Positions 43,490 to 52,130 of a DNA stretch of 64,000 bases are shown here, piece after piece. A program made the position numbers and the translations under genes. Each line of letters begins with the position of its first letter. Position 1 is the stretch's first letter. Under the pieces are notes generated by a model. The model saw nothing but the letters and a program-made list of their open reading frames with translations, had not been told where the DNA came from and made no database searches. This DNA comes from Verrucomicrobiaceae bacterium (GTDB taxonomy: Bacteria; Verrucomicrobiota; Verrucomicrobiia; Verrucomicrobiales; Verrucomicrobiaceae), in the NCBI GenBank assembly GCA_027484445.1, contig JAIXSY010000033.1, positions 1-64,000 of the forward strand, in the 5' to 3' direction.

Positions 43490-44353
43490 ATGACCACTGC
43501 TATGGCAAATGATGGCTACGAACTCCTGGATAGCGGAGCTTTTCAGAAACTAGAGCGCTTTGGCTCGGTCGTGCTGTCACGGCCATGTGCACAGGCTGTC
43601 TGGCGGAAGTCACTGCCTGAAGCGGAGTGGCGTCGTGCCACAGCCTCCTTTTTTCGTGATGGTGGCAATCAGTGGCGGGGCAGGGATCGACTGCCAGAGA
43701 CTTGGGAGATCCAAGTCGATGGCACGCATTTTATCCTGAGTTCGACTGACTTTGGCCATCTCGGCATCTTTCCTGAGCAGCGTCCACAGTGGCGCCGGAT
43801 TCGCGAAGTCTGCCAGCAGTATGCGAAGCAATCAGGACGCCCCGCACGTGTGTTGAATCTCTTTGCTTACTCTGGGGGAAGCACACTGGCTGCTGCCCAT
43901 GCAGGTGCTGAAGTCTGCCATGTCGATGCCTCAAAGGGTATGGTGGATTGGGCTCGAAAAAATGCGGCTCTCAATGCCCTGCATGAGCATCCGATTCGCT
44001 GGATCGTGGATGACGTGACCAAGTTTCTGGAGAGAGAACTCCGTCGAGAGCGCCGCTATGATTTGCTGATTCTGGACCCGCCTAGCTACGGACGTGGATC
44101 GAAGGGAGAGGTCTTTAAGATCGAAAATGATCTCCCTCGTCTGCTGGCACTCCTTCATGCCCTGTTGTCCGACCAGCCTTTGGGTGTTTTGCTTTCCTGC
44201 CACACGCCTGAGATGACACCTGTGTCTCTCAGTCATCTTTTGCACCAGGATTTCGGGCCTGGGGGCAAGCTGGTGGCGGGTGAGATGGTGCTAGAGGGAG
44301 CTGAGGGCATTTTGCCCGTGCCCAGCGGCAGTTTTTGTTGGTGGCTGGCTTGA
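43490..44353 (+). CDS. SAM-dependent RNA methyltransferase (Methyltrans_SAM, RlmI/RlmK-like)
   Basis: A 287-aa class I methyltransferase. SAM motif I is VLNLFAYSGGSTLAAAHAGAEV, whose core is FAYSGG, followed by CHVDASKGMVDWARKNAALN. Motif IV is LLILDPPSYGRG, a DPPSYG of the type found in the m5C/m2G rRNA methyltransferases RlmI and RlmKL. It lacks the N-terminal PUA domain of RlmI, so the target base is open. Starts at 43466 and 43502 are also possible; 43490 (MTTAMANDG) is chosen by spacing. It is convergent with the AraC gene. Confidence 0.82.
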   Translation: MTTAMANDGYELLDSGAFQKLERFGSVVLSRPCAQAVWRKSLPEAEWRRATASFFRDGGNQWRGRDRLPETWEIQVDGTHFILSSTDFGHLGIFPEQRPQWRRIREVCQQYAKQSGRPARVLNLFAYSGGSTLAAAHAGAEVCHVDASKGMVDWARKNAALNALHEHPIRWIVDDVTKFLERELRRERRYDLLILDPPSYGRGSKGEVFKIENDLPRLLALLHALLSDQPLGVLLSCHTPEMTPVSLSHLLHQDFGPGGKLVAGEMVLEGAEGILPVPSGSFCWWLA

Positions 44354-44359
44354 TGCCGA

Positions 44360-45226
44360 TCAGCGACTGCCACCGAGGACGCGCATCTGGGCTCGATATT
44401 CCCGTGGTGTCAGGCCGACGACCTCGCGGAAGCGTCGATTGAAGTTTGCGAGATTTCGGTAGCCGCAGTCGAGGGCGATGTCGGTGATGTTTTGCTGATC
44501 TTCGGTGATCATGCGGCAGGCTCTCCCGATGCGAACTTCATTGATGTATTCGGGTACGGTCTTACCGGTGCGTGAACGGAAGAACCGACTGAAGGCACCT
44601 TCACTCAAGTGCGCGAGTTTCGCGAGCTGCTTGCGGTCGATGTCTTCGGTCAGGTTTTGATGTATGTGATCCACCACGCGCTGCATGCGGTCTTGGTCAC
44701 CGGAATGAAGTGCAGGCTCATAGCTGGCGCTTGCCAGCGGTTGCAGATCTTTGGAGCGCCCGAGCACGTCCAGGATACCGAGCAGTTCCACCACACGCGT
44801 CAGACCGCTCGCATCGGCGAGGCGTCTCATCCGGCTGGTGATTTCCCGCCTTGTGGTGCCGGTGATTTCCAGGCCGCGGGCGGAGCGTCTCAGCAGGCTT
44901 TTCACTGGCTCCATTTCCGGCAAATTCATGAAGTCAGGCCCCAGGAAGGACTCGGTAAAACGAACGATGATGGCATCCACACTTGCTCCACTCACTTCAT
45001 CTTGATGCCAGACGTGGGGCAGATTGGAGCCCAAAAGGACCAAATCTCCATCGAGAAGCGGTGAGATATTGTCTCCTACGACTCGGTGCCCCCGACTGCG
45101 GATCGCGAGGGTGATCTGGTATTCCGGGTGAAAGTGCCAGCGGGTTCCGTAGTCCGGACCATGGACGATTTCACAGTGAAAGGATTCCCAGTCACGGCGC
45201 GGCACTTTTTCAAAGACAGGCTTCAT
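44360..45226 (-). CDS. AraC-family transcriptional regulator
   Basis: A 288-aa regulator. A cupin-type sensing domain at residues about 15-95 (WHFHPEYQITLAIRSRG, GDLVLLGSNLPHVWHQDE) is followed by a linker and a double HTH at about 180-283 (LAKLAHLSEGAFSRFFRSRTGKTVPEYINE and ITDIALDCGYRNLANFNRRFREVVGLTPREYR, core FNRRFREVVGLTPREYR). The HFHPEYQ opening is common in regulators of sugar use. The ligand is unknown. The neighbouring EamA exporter lies upstream on the same strand, which may or may not be its target. Confidence 0.88.
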   Translation of the reverse strand: MKPVFEKVPRRDWESFHCEIVHGPDYGTRWHFHPEYQITLAIRSRGHRVVGDNISPLLDGDLVLLGSNLPHVWHQDEVSGASVDAIIVRFTESFLGPDFMNLPEMEPVKSLLRRSARGLEITGTTRREITSRMRRLADASGLTRVVELLGILDVLGRSKDLQPLASASYEPALHSGDQDRMQRVVDHIHQNLTEDIDRKQLAKLAHLSEGAFSRFFRSRTGKTVPEYINEVRIGRACRMITEDQQNITDIALDCGYRNLANFNRRFREVVGLTPREYRAQMRVLGGSR

Positions 45227-45305
45227 AGTTGGTGTGTGTTCATACACCCCTAGCGTTGGGAAGCCAATCAACAGATGGCGGCTCCCAATACGGAAATGCG
45301 CAGAG

Positions 45306-46172
45306 CTAGCGCCGCTGTCCTGTCCATTTTTCCAGCCAAGGCAGGATCACTACCGAACTGATGATGATGCCAGCGCCCAGGTAAAAACCGAGCCTCATGT
45401 GTTCCTCAGCCCCAAAGACGAGCACTGCCAAGACGATACCATAAATGGGTTCGAGATTGTAAATCACGTTCACGGTGAACATCGGCAGCCGTCTCAGCAC
45501 ATCCATGTAGCCCGCATAGGCCCAGACGGTGCAGACGCTGGCAAAAAGCAGCAAGAGGGCGAAGTCACTCAGGCTAGGAAGAACCAGGGCTTCGTTCTCG
45601 AAGATCAGGCAGCCGGGCACACAGGCGATAAAAGCCCCGGTCATCTGCCAGCTGCCCATCACTGCGTAATGGCAGCGAGAAACGATCTGCTTGCTCATGA
45701 CGGCAAAAACGGCAGCCAAGGCAGCAGCGGCCAGGGCCACGCTAAAGCCCAGCCAGTGGCGGAATTCGACTTGATAGATCAACCAGACAGCACCGACAAC
45801 CACAGCTCCCACCACCAACTCGAGCGGACGCCAGCGCCGCGTGCCATCGATCCACGGCTCAATCACAGAACACCATAGCATTGCCGTAGGCATGGCGGCG
45901 AGGCTCACCGACGCCGTTGAAAGCCGAGCGGAGATGAAAAAGAGAATCCAATGCACGCCCAGAAGTGCTCCCAGAAGCAGCAGGCTGCGGAGTTGCCTGC
46001 GTGGAAGTGCCAGACTTTGACCCACCGCACGGGCGACGAGCCCAAAGCCTATCGCAGCCAAGCTGGTCCGCCAGAGGAGCATTTGAACAGGTGGCAGCTG
46101 GATCAGCTTCCCCAAGATGGCCGTCAGCCCCCAGGCGAGGATGACGAGGTGGAGTTTGAGGAGATCACTCAT
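45306..46172 (-). CDS. EamA/DMT-family transporter
   Basis: A 288-aa membrane protein with ten hydrophobic segments made of two EamA repeats (about residues 5-135 and 145-280). Typical features are an early LVILAWGLTAILGK, the SARLSTASVSLAAMPTAMLW segment ending the first repeat, and YNLEPIYGIVLAVLVFGAEEH near the end of the second. The family exports amino acids, drugs or metabolites; the substrate is unknown. ATG 46172 (MSDLLKLH) is preferred to 46187. Confidence 0.85.
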   Translation of the reverse strand: MSDLLKLHLVILAWGLTAILGKLIQLPPVQMLLWRTSLAAIGFGLVARAVGQSLALPRRQLRSLLLLGALLGVHWILFFISARLSTASVSLAAMPTAMLWCSVIEPWIDGTRRWRPLELVVGAVVVGAVWLIYQVEFRHWLGFSVALAAAALAAVFAVMSKQIVSRCHYAVMGSWQMTGAFIACVPGCLIFENEALVLPSLSDFALLLLFASVCTVWAYAGYMDVLRRLPMFTVNVIYNLEPIYGIVLAVLVFGAEEHMRLGFYLGAGIIISSVVILPWLEKWTGQRR

Positions 46173-46187
46173 GCGATGGCTACGCAT

Positions 46188-46511
46188 TGAGCACAGTGAG
46201 AAGCGCTAGACAACGCAGATTCCTTTTCCGAGGGGCAAAGACGACTTTAGCGTTTTTGCCAATTATGGCATTTTGTGAATAACTCCACTGATGGTGCAAT
46301 GAGTGCGGGTAAGCCTGTAAAACACGAAGAGTCTCTTTTTTGTGACTCATTTCGTAGATTTACTCTTTGTTTCTGATGCAGGAGTGATGAATGGACAAAA
46401 AAAGCCTTGCCGTTTTGGTAATTATACAGCAATTTTATCTCATTCTTGATTTTTGGATCTGTTTACCAATTGAGACGGTAAGTCTTATTATTCCACCTTT
46501 CCCAACTATTT
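46188..46511. other. AT-rich divergent intergenic region
   Basis: A 324-bp A/T-rich gap between the divergent EamA and HTH-receiver genes. A loose inverted repeat, TTGGTAA near 46410 and TTACCAA near 46460, flanks an AT-rich spacer and may be a regulator site. I see no gene; the minus-strand frame across it lacks a start signal and family features. Confidence 0.4.
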
Positions 46512-47078
46512 ATGACTGATACACTCCCTCCCGAACTGATGACGGTCAAAGAGACCTCGGAATACCTGCGTATTCCACTACCGACGGTCTATTACCTCGT
46601 TCAGCGCGGTCAGCTGCCAGCCGTGCAAATCGGTGGACGCTGGAGAATCAAGCGCAGCCTTTTGGATCGTGATGTCTTGCGTAAAGAAGAAGAGGCAGGA
46701 CAGCCGACCGTCATGGTTGTGGACGATGACCCTGCGCTCCAGGCTTTGTTTAAGCAGTTCCTCAAGAAGGCTGGTTTCGGGCGATTGGTGGTAGGCACAG
46801 GCGCTGAAGCCATTAGCTTGGCGAAAAAGCAGCGTTTCGACTTTGTCTTCCTTGATCTTAAGCTTCCTGATGTGCCAGGAGATGAAGTTTATTCACAGCT
46901 CAAGGAGCTGCACCCTGATCTGCCCATCGTGATCATCACTGGTTATCCTGACAGCGAAGTTCTGAGCCGAATCCTGAGTCATGGACCTGTCACGGTGATC
47001 AAGAAGCCGCTCGAGTATGACCAATTGAACAAAGCGGTGAAGCAGCTCGGCCACAAAGGCTCTGAAGCTCTCGTCTGA
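46512..47078 (+). CDS. excisionase-type HTH fused to response-regulator receiver domain
   Basis: A 188-aa fusion. Residues 8-55 are an excisionase/MerR-type HTH of the helix_turn_helix_17 kind (LMTVKETSEYLRIPLPTVYY, then GGRWRIKRSLLD). Residues 66-182 are a CheY-like receiver with the acidic pocket VVDDD (70-73), phospho-acceptor Asp115 (FVFLDLKLPD), Thr143 (IITGYPDS) and Lys164 (VIKKP), all present. The order HTH-then-REC is the reverse of OmpR and NarL types. No histidine kinase is adjacent, so its partner is unknown. A strong terminator follows. Confidence 0.85.
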   Translation: MTDTLPPELMTVKETSEYLRIPLPTVYYLVQRGQLPAVQIGGRWRIKRSLLDRDVLRKEEEAGQPTVMVVDDDPALQALFKQFLKKAGFGRLVVGTGAEAISLAKKQRFDFVFLDLKLPDVPGDEVYSQLKELHPDLPIVIITGYPDSEVLSRILSHGPVTVIKKPLEYDQLNKAVKQLGHKGSEALV

Positions 47079-47095
47079 TCCTTGATGGCCCCTTT

Positions 47096-47127
47096 AAAAA
47101 AGCCCGGTGAGCACACCGGGCTTTTTT
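47096..47127. terminator. rho-independent terminator, bidirectional
   Basis: A perfect stem, GCCCGGTG (47102-47109) with CACCGGGC (47114-47121) and a 4-nt loop, is flanked by A6 before and T6 after. It lies between convergent genes and should stop transcription from both sides. Confidence 0.92.
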
Positions 47128-47161
47128 GCTGAGATCGGGACACTACAGTCGCGGACTTGAA

Positions 47162-48178
47162 TCAAGCTCGAATGACGATTTTGCCAAAATGACGTCCACT
47201 TTCGAGGTGAAGGAAGGCCTCAGGGGCGTCAGCAAAGTCGTAGATCCGATCGATCACTGGGCGCATTTTGTTTTGGGTCATGTGGGCTAGCATCCTCTGG
47301 AACATGCTTTTGGATCCGACATAAATGCCGTCTAGCCGGATGCCTTTCCGCAGGATACCGACGGTCTGGATATCTCCTGCAGTGCCAGTCAAGACGCCGA
47401 TGAGGGAAATGTGTCCCCCGAAGCGCGTGGCTTTGATCGAGCGGTTCAAGGTGTCAGGACCACCGATTTCGATGACCTTATCCACGCCAAGTCCATCCGT
47501 CAGTGCCAGTGCCCATTCGTCCCAAGCGGGATGGTCTCGATAGTTGATCACAGCGGCAGCTCCCATGGAAAGCAGGCGCTTGGCTTTTTCATCACTGCTC
47601 GTGATGGCCAGCACCCGAGCACCAGCAGAGATCGCCATTTGCAGGGCAAAAATAGAGACTCCTCCTGTGCCTAGGATCAGCACAGTTTCGCCACTCTGGA
47701 TTTGTCCCCGCACTTGCAGAGCATCCCAGGCAGTGACGGCAGCGCAGGGCAGGGTGGCTGCCTCTTCGAGCGAAAGAAATTCGGGCACTTCGATCAACGA
47801 GCTGGCAGGCAGAGTCGCATACTCTCGCAGCAATCCATCCACAGCACCACCTAGAGCCGCAGCGGCATGGGCTTGGGTAAAGCCACCATCTAGCCAAGTC
47901 GGCATGAAGGGAATGACGACGCGCCGGCCGGGCTGCCAGTCCGTGACCTCGGCACCCACGGACTCAATGACGCCGGCTCCATCCGAGCAGGGAACTCGTG
48001 GAATGGGGCCAGTGATGCCTCGAATGCCTGTGACATTCATGTAGTCCCGGTAGTTGAGGCTACAGGCCTTGATCTTTACCAGGACGTCACGTTTTCCAGG
48101 CACAGGAGCAGGTGTCTCCTGAAGCTTGAGCGAAGGTAGTCCTTCGGTGCCAGTGATTTGCCAGGCTTTCATATTCAT
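47162..48178 (-). CDS. zinc-type alcohol dehydrogenase / quinone oxidoreductase family protein
   Basis: A 338-aa medium-chain dehydrogenase. The GroES-like N-terminal domain (MKAWQITGTEGL, LNYRDYMNVTG, VPCSDGAGVIESVG) is followed by the NAD(P)-binding Rossmann domain (VLILGTGGVSIFALQMAISAGARV, core GTGGVSIFALQ). It lacks the GHE catalytic-zinc motif of classical ADHs, so it is closer to quinone oxidoreductase-like NADPH enzymes. ATG 48178 or 48172 is chosen; the 38-codon upstream extension is Pro/Ala/Ser-rich and unlike the family. The substrate is unknown. Confidence 0.85.
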   Translation of the reverse strand: MNMKAWQITGTEGLPSLKLQETPAPVPGKRDVLVKIKACSLNYRDYMNVTGIRGITGPIPRVPCSDGAGVIESVGAEVTDWQPGRRVVIPFMPTWLDGGFTQAHAAAALGGAVDGLLREYATLPASSLIEVPEFLSLEEAATLPCAAVTAWDALQVRGQIQSGETVLILGTGGVSIFALQMAISAGARVLAITSSDEKAKRLLSMGAAAVINYRDHPAWDEWALALTDGLGVDKVIEIGGPDTLNRSIKATRFGGHISLIGVLTGTAGDIQTVGILRKGIRLDGIYVGSKSMFQRMLAHMTQNKMRPVIDRIYDFADAPEAFLHLESGRHFGKIVIRA

Positions 48179-48292
48179 GGTTAGGGAAGGAACAGGGGCC
48201 GAGCCTTTTTTGGGTGGGGAGTCACTTGGGGTTGCTGTGGTGGGTAGGGGTGCGCAGCTTTGGGCGTGGGCGCAAGGAGTCAAGGCCGACAA

Positions 48293-48630
48293 GGCAATGT
48301 GGAACGGAGATGAGCCACAGCCCCGTGGGTTAGCGTGGTCGTAGCCCCCACAAGTTGGTCATGGGTGGCGTGCCCCCATCCAGGAGACTGTACCTGTTGG
48401 TTCGGCGGCTGCCCACCAGGGACTCAGCGCCACCCTGCAGCCCGACGCTACAGCTATCGACATCAGCGCGGAGGAGCTGGGGTGCGCTGTGCCTGAGGGC
48501 CATTTTGCTGGCGACACCGCCTTGGCGGGTTCTGCCTCTGCCCAAGCCCGCCGGCTGCAACATCTCCACAAGCCATCTGCCCAACTCGTCTTCTAGCTCA
48601 TCCCTGCCCTGTAACTTGATGTCTAGTTTC
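48293..48630. other. G+C-rich intergenic region, possible repeated element
   Basis: A 338-bp gap upstream of the dehydrogenase and downstream of purE. It is unusually G+C-rich with no clear stop bias, and several frames stay open on both strands, including an 84-codon minus-strand frame at 48330-48584. Such frames recur in intergenic repeats of this phylum, from memory only. I see no ribosome-binding site or family and do not call a gene. Confidence 0.35.
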
Positions 48631-49140
48631 TCAGGAGGAGGGCTGCGCGGTTTCGAGTTCTTTTTGGCTTTCTAGGACTTTGCTCGTCTGTTTTTCGCGA
48701 AAAGCCTGGAGCTTAGCGGCAAGTTCGGGGCGTTCGCCAGCCAGCATGGAGACTGCAAAAAGACCAGCGTTCAGCGCGCCTGCATTGCCGATGGCAAAGG
48801 TCGCGACCGGGATGCCGCCGGGCATTTGGACGATCGAGTAAAGGCTATCGACTCCACTCAGAGCACGGCTTTGCACCGGCACACCCAAAACTGGTAAAGT
48901 GGTCATGCTAGCGGCCATTCCTGGCAGATGGGCTGCACCGCCTGCACCGGCGATGATCATTCGCAGACCGCGGGCACGTGCCGTCGTGGCGTATTCGTAA
49001 AGCAGGTGTGGGGTGCGGTGCGCGCTGACGACCTTCTTTTCGTAAGGCACGCCGAATTCCTCAAGCACCTGGGCTGCGTTTTGCATGGTGGGCCAGTCAG
49101 AACTGGAGCCCATGATGATGCCGACGATGGGTTGACTCAT
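48631..49140 (-). CDS. purE: N5-carboxyaminoimidazole ribonucleotide mutase PurE
   Basis: A 169-aa class I PurE that converts N5-CAIR to CAIR in purine synthesis. The N-terminal [13 protein letters not shown], the [12 protein letters not shown] segment with catalytic His, and the [13 protein letters not shown] loop are all intact, followed by [20 protein letters not shown]. The last 15 residues are extra and polar. purK is not adjacent, which is unusual. It stands alone on the minus strand. Confidence 0.95.
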   Translation of the reverse strand: MSQPIVGIIMGSSSDWPTMQNAAQVLEEFGVPYEKKVVSAHRTPHLLYEYATTARARGLRMIIAGAGGAAHLPGMAASMTTLPVLGVPVQSRALSGVDSLYSIVQMPGGIPVATFAIGNAGALNAGLFAVSMLAGERPELAAKLQAFREKQTSKVLESQKELETAQPSS

Positions 49141-49179
49141 AGACCGCTGCCTCTACGCCGACTGTGAGCAGGCGCAACT

Positions 49180-50238
49180 CTAGCCTGAGGTTGCGCCTGA
49201 GTTTGGCGTTGTGGGGGGCATCAACTCCTGCGCATGGCGTACGCGGCATCCCTGCTTCCTTAGCAAAGAGAGCAGTCCGTCAGGCCCTCCCAAATGCCCC
49301 GCCCCGACGAGAACCATGACCTTTTCGCCTTTTTTCAATAACTCCATCAACGGAGGGACCCAGGCACGATTGCGTCGGTTGATGAAGATTTCCATGAGCT
49401 CAGGGTGCTTTTCGGCTTCTCGATTGATGAGGTTGTGCAGCACTTCCAGATCACCTTTTTTCCAGGCGCTCACGAGCTCACCGTACTCTGCCTCCATGGT
49501 CCGTGCTTCCTCCAGTGTTTGCTCAAGCATGAGGATTTGATGATTCCGATCGAGTCCCGAAAAGAGCTGAAGTTGAAGCTCGACTGTTTCGAGTCCTTGC
49601 CCTGGCTTGCCATCCTTTGCGGATCGTTGCTCATAATGCTGGTCCACGCCCATGGCATTGCTGGCACCAAGTCGCTGAAACTCTTCGCTCGTGATGATCA
49701 GCGAGGCGAGCCAGGGCTTCAGAGAATGAAACGAACTGGTGCTTTTGTTTCGGGATCGCGCCCACGCCTCGACTTGAGCCCAGACTTTTGGGCCGACTTC
49801 GCTGGGGAGAGTGGTCGTCTTTGGGTAGCTGCCGAGTTCCATCAATCGACGATTGAACTCAGGTGCTTCTGAAGCTCCAGGTGGCAGTTCAAAAAGCAGC
49901 CGCTGTGCATTTTGATACGCAAACTCATAGCCTGTGGCGAGCGGGTAGTCGCTCTGGCGCAGCACATGAATGGTGCCGCACAGGAAAAGCTGACCTGGCT
50001 GTCCTTCGATGTCTGCGACCCAAACGCTTCCAAGTTGGTTCACGGGTGGGGGCGCTGAAGAAATGGCTGTCTGATGGCAGCCACTGATCAGGCTGCTACC
50101 CAGCAGCAGGGAAAAACGCAAAACAAGAGAGAGGGACACAGTGCTTTTTAGCGAAGGCTTGCCGAGGCTGGCAAATGGAATCCCTGATCGATCTGGATGG
50201 CTTAGGCGGCGGAATGTTTGGCCAAGTATTCGCGGCAT
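49180..50238 (-). CDS. TraB/GumN (PF01963) family lipoprotein
   Basis: A 352-aa protein with a lipoprotein-type signal (LLLGSSLISGC) and the TraB/GumN fold: N-terminal FLCGTIHVLRQSDYPL with GTIH, and C-terminal VMVLVGAGHLGGPDGLLSLLRKQG with GAGH. These conserved motifs resemble a Tiki-like protease site with His and Glu residues, but bacterial function is unclear. The ATG at 50238 has a fair ribosome-binding site and overlaps the upstream acyltransferase gene by 37 bp; a GTG at 50139 would give a more normal signal peptide. Co-transcription with the acyltransferase is likely. Confidence 0.78.
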   Translation of the reverse strand: MPRILGQTFRRLSHPDRSGIPFASLGKPSLKSTVSLSLVLRFSLLLGSSLISGCHQTAISSAPPPVNQLGSVWVADIEGQPGQLFLCGTIHVLRQSDYPLATGYEFAYQNAQRLLFELPPGASEAPEFNRRLMELGSYPKTTTLPSEVGPKVWAQVEAWARSRNKSTSSFHSLKPWLASLIITSEEFQRLGASNAMGVDQHYEQRSAKDGKPGQGLETVELQLQLFSGLDRNHQILMLEQTLEEARTMEAEYGELVSAWKKGDLEVLHNLINREAEKHPELMEIFINRRNRAWVPPLMELLKKGEKVMVLVGAGHLGGPDGLLSLLRKQGCRVRHAQELMPPTTPNSGATSG

Positions 50239-52016
50239 TTGTCTTCACCCATGTATTTGGCCAAAAGTTTGGGCTCAGTTTCCGTTAGATCGACCAAGAT
50301 GAGTCCATCGATCACCGAGGAGAATTCTTTGTCCACGTTGAAGCTGAGGATCGTGCCGTTCAGGCGAAGGTAATGCTTTAGGAGAATCGGGATGCCTTTG
50401 CCATCGGTTTCCAAGCTGGAAATGAGTGCAGAGCAGTCGTCCACATCCTGGAGTTCAGCGCTGATGAATTCGCGCATCAGCTTCCGGCCACGCAGGTAGC
50501 GGAAAGGATTCCGGGGTTTCACAAAGCTAGCCAGATCTTCATGAAGGCAGTTTTCCTGCAAAAACTCGACTATGAATTTCCGGCTGAGCTTGTCGTAATC
50601 CTTACTGATGCTCACCGGGCCAAACAGCTTTGTGTAGCCGGGATGGCGGCTGATCCAGTGGGCGATGCCCTTCCACAGCAAAGGCAGGGAAGATAGATTC
50701 CTCTGGTAGTCCTTGGTGATGAAGCTGCGTCCCATTTCGACAGCACTCTGCAGGTTCGCCAGAAAAGGCTTCTCGAACTTGAACAGTGTGTTTGTGTAGA
50801 GGCCCTTGGGGCCATATTCGCGGAGGATGATGTCCGCGCGGCCGAGCCGGTAGGCGCCGGCGATTCGTTGCGCCTTTTCATCCCATAAGAAAAGGTGCTC
50901 GTAGTAGCGGTCGAATCGGTCTAGATCGATGTCTTGTCCGGTGCCTTCTCCGACCTGACGGAAAGTCACTTCGCGCAGTCGGCCAATTTCCTGCAAAACT
51001 TCAGGGATTTCGTGGGAATGAGCGGCATACACGCCCAGTCCACCCTGACTGACCAGACAGGCTCCCCGCTCCCGCAGCGCTATGACTTCTGCGAGAATCC
51101 GTTGCCGACGCTCCTCGACGCGTGACCCTTGGGGGTCATCAATGAGATGTTCTGGGCTTTCGTCTGGAACCTCGCTGCCTTGTAGCCGCCGCTCTGCCAG
51201 GACCATGGTGTGAATCCTCAGGTATCTGGTCAGAGCTTCGTCATCTTCGAATTTCCTAAGTTTGGCGAATGGAAGCGGAGTGCCGATTCGCATCTCTACC
51301 TTTCTTCCAGTCTGTTGAGTGAATTCACGCAGCAGCAATCCGGTTCTTAGTCGGGGATGAATGACGCCCGCTGCATGGAAGAGTGTGCTGTTTCCACCTG
51401 GGAAGTAAACCGGAAGGATGGTTGCTGAAGTTCGGCGCACGAGTGAGCCGACGTGCTTGGTCCAGGGTGCTTCTTCGATGCCTTTTCCTGGCTTGTAGGC
51501 CGAGACTTCCCCCGCAGGAAAGATCAGAAGAGCGCCGCCTGACTTTAGGTGGGAGAGGGCGGCCTTCATGCCCTGGAGGTTTTCACGAGCAGCTTCCACA
51601 CCGCCAAAAGGATTCACCAAGACCGCGTGGTCACGCACCTCAGGCATGGCACCGAGCAGCGCATTTGTCATGATTTTGAGATCTGGCCGATGGCTGCCGA
51701 TGTAGCTGGCGAGAGCGCAGGGATCTAAAATGCCAAAGGGGTGATTTGCCACAATGACCAGTGGCCCTGACCTTGGAAAATCAAAGCCAGGCAACTCATG
51801 AACTTGGAGTTCAGCCTGAATGGCCTCGATGACTGAAGTAAAAAACGCACCACAGGTTTGCTTCTCGGCAGGGAGAGCTTGGTAAGCTGCCGAGGCTTGG
51901 CGATAGATTTGATCAAAATCATGCAGTCCGAGGACACGCTCTGCCATGCCGCCAGCGAGGCGATACAGCGTCTGCTGCAAGGGAGTGCGCAGGTGCGCGC
52001 TGATATCGATGATCAT
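50202..52016 (-). CDS. bifunctional PlsC-like / OlsB-like acyltransferase
   Basis: A 604-aa cytoplasmic-face membrane-lipid enzyme. Residues about 75-280 are a PlsC-type acyltransferase (VIVANHPFGILDP with His92, then FPAGEVSAY and PVYFPGGNS). Residues about 315-600 are a GNAT fold of the OlsB/Acetyltransf_5 type (EIGRLREVTFRQVGEGTGQ, YTNTLFKFEKPFL). The two activities together would make ornithine-type aminolipids, as OlsF does, but OlsF has OlsB first and OlsA second. The order here is reversed. Amino-acid head group and acyl donors are not known. It lies downstream of the B12-type regulator and overlaps the TraB gene. Confidence 0.82.
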   Translation of the reverse strand: MIIDISAHLRTPLQQTLYRLAGGMAERVLGLHDFDQIYRQASAAYQALPAEKQTCGAFFTSVIEAIQAELQVHELPGFDFPRSGPLVIVANHPFGILDPCALASYIGSHRPDLKIMTNALLGAMPEVRDHAVLVNPFGGVEAARENLQGMKAALSHLKSGGALLIFPAGEVSAYKPGKGIEEAPWTKHVGSLVRRTSATILPVYFPGGNSTLFHAAGVIHPRLRTGLLLREFTQQTGRKVEMRIGTPLPFAKLRKFEDDEALTRYLRIHTMVLAERRLQGSEVPDESPEHLIDDPQGSRVEERRQRILAEVIALRERGACLVSQGGLGVYAAHSHEIPEVLQEIGRLREVTFRQVGEGTGQDIDLDRFDRYYEHLFLWDEKAQRIAGAYRLGRADIILREYGPKGLYTNTLFKFEKPFLANLQSAVEMGRSFITKDYQRNLSSLPLLWKGIAHWISRHPGYTKLFGPVSISKDYDKLSRKFIVEFLQENCLHEDLASFVKPRNPFRYLRGRKLMREFISAELQDVDDCSALISSLETDGKGIPILLKHYLRLNGTILSFNVDKEFSSVIDGLILVDLTETEPKLLAKYMGEDKCREYLAKHSAA

Positions 52017-52130
52017 ATCGGTAGGGAGTGGCCGGGCGGCGAGAGTCCCTCAAAAGCCCTCATGCGCAAGCTGGGAAACGTCACTTTCTTGCCAGCTACG
52101 TTACCGGAAGGGCTAGCAAAGGCCTTGTCA

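Noticed and set aside
45234..45878. 214-codon plus-strand frame opposite the EamA gene
   Set aside because: Gln/His/Asp-rich composition is the complement of membrane-helix codons; no start signal.
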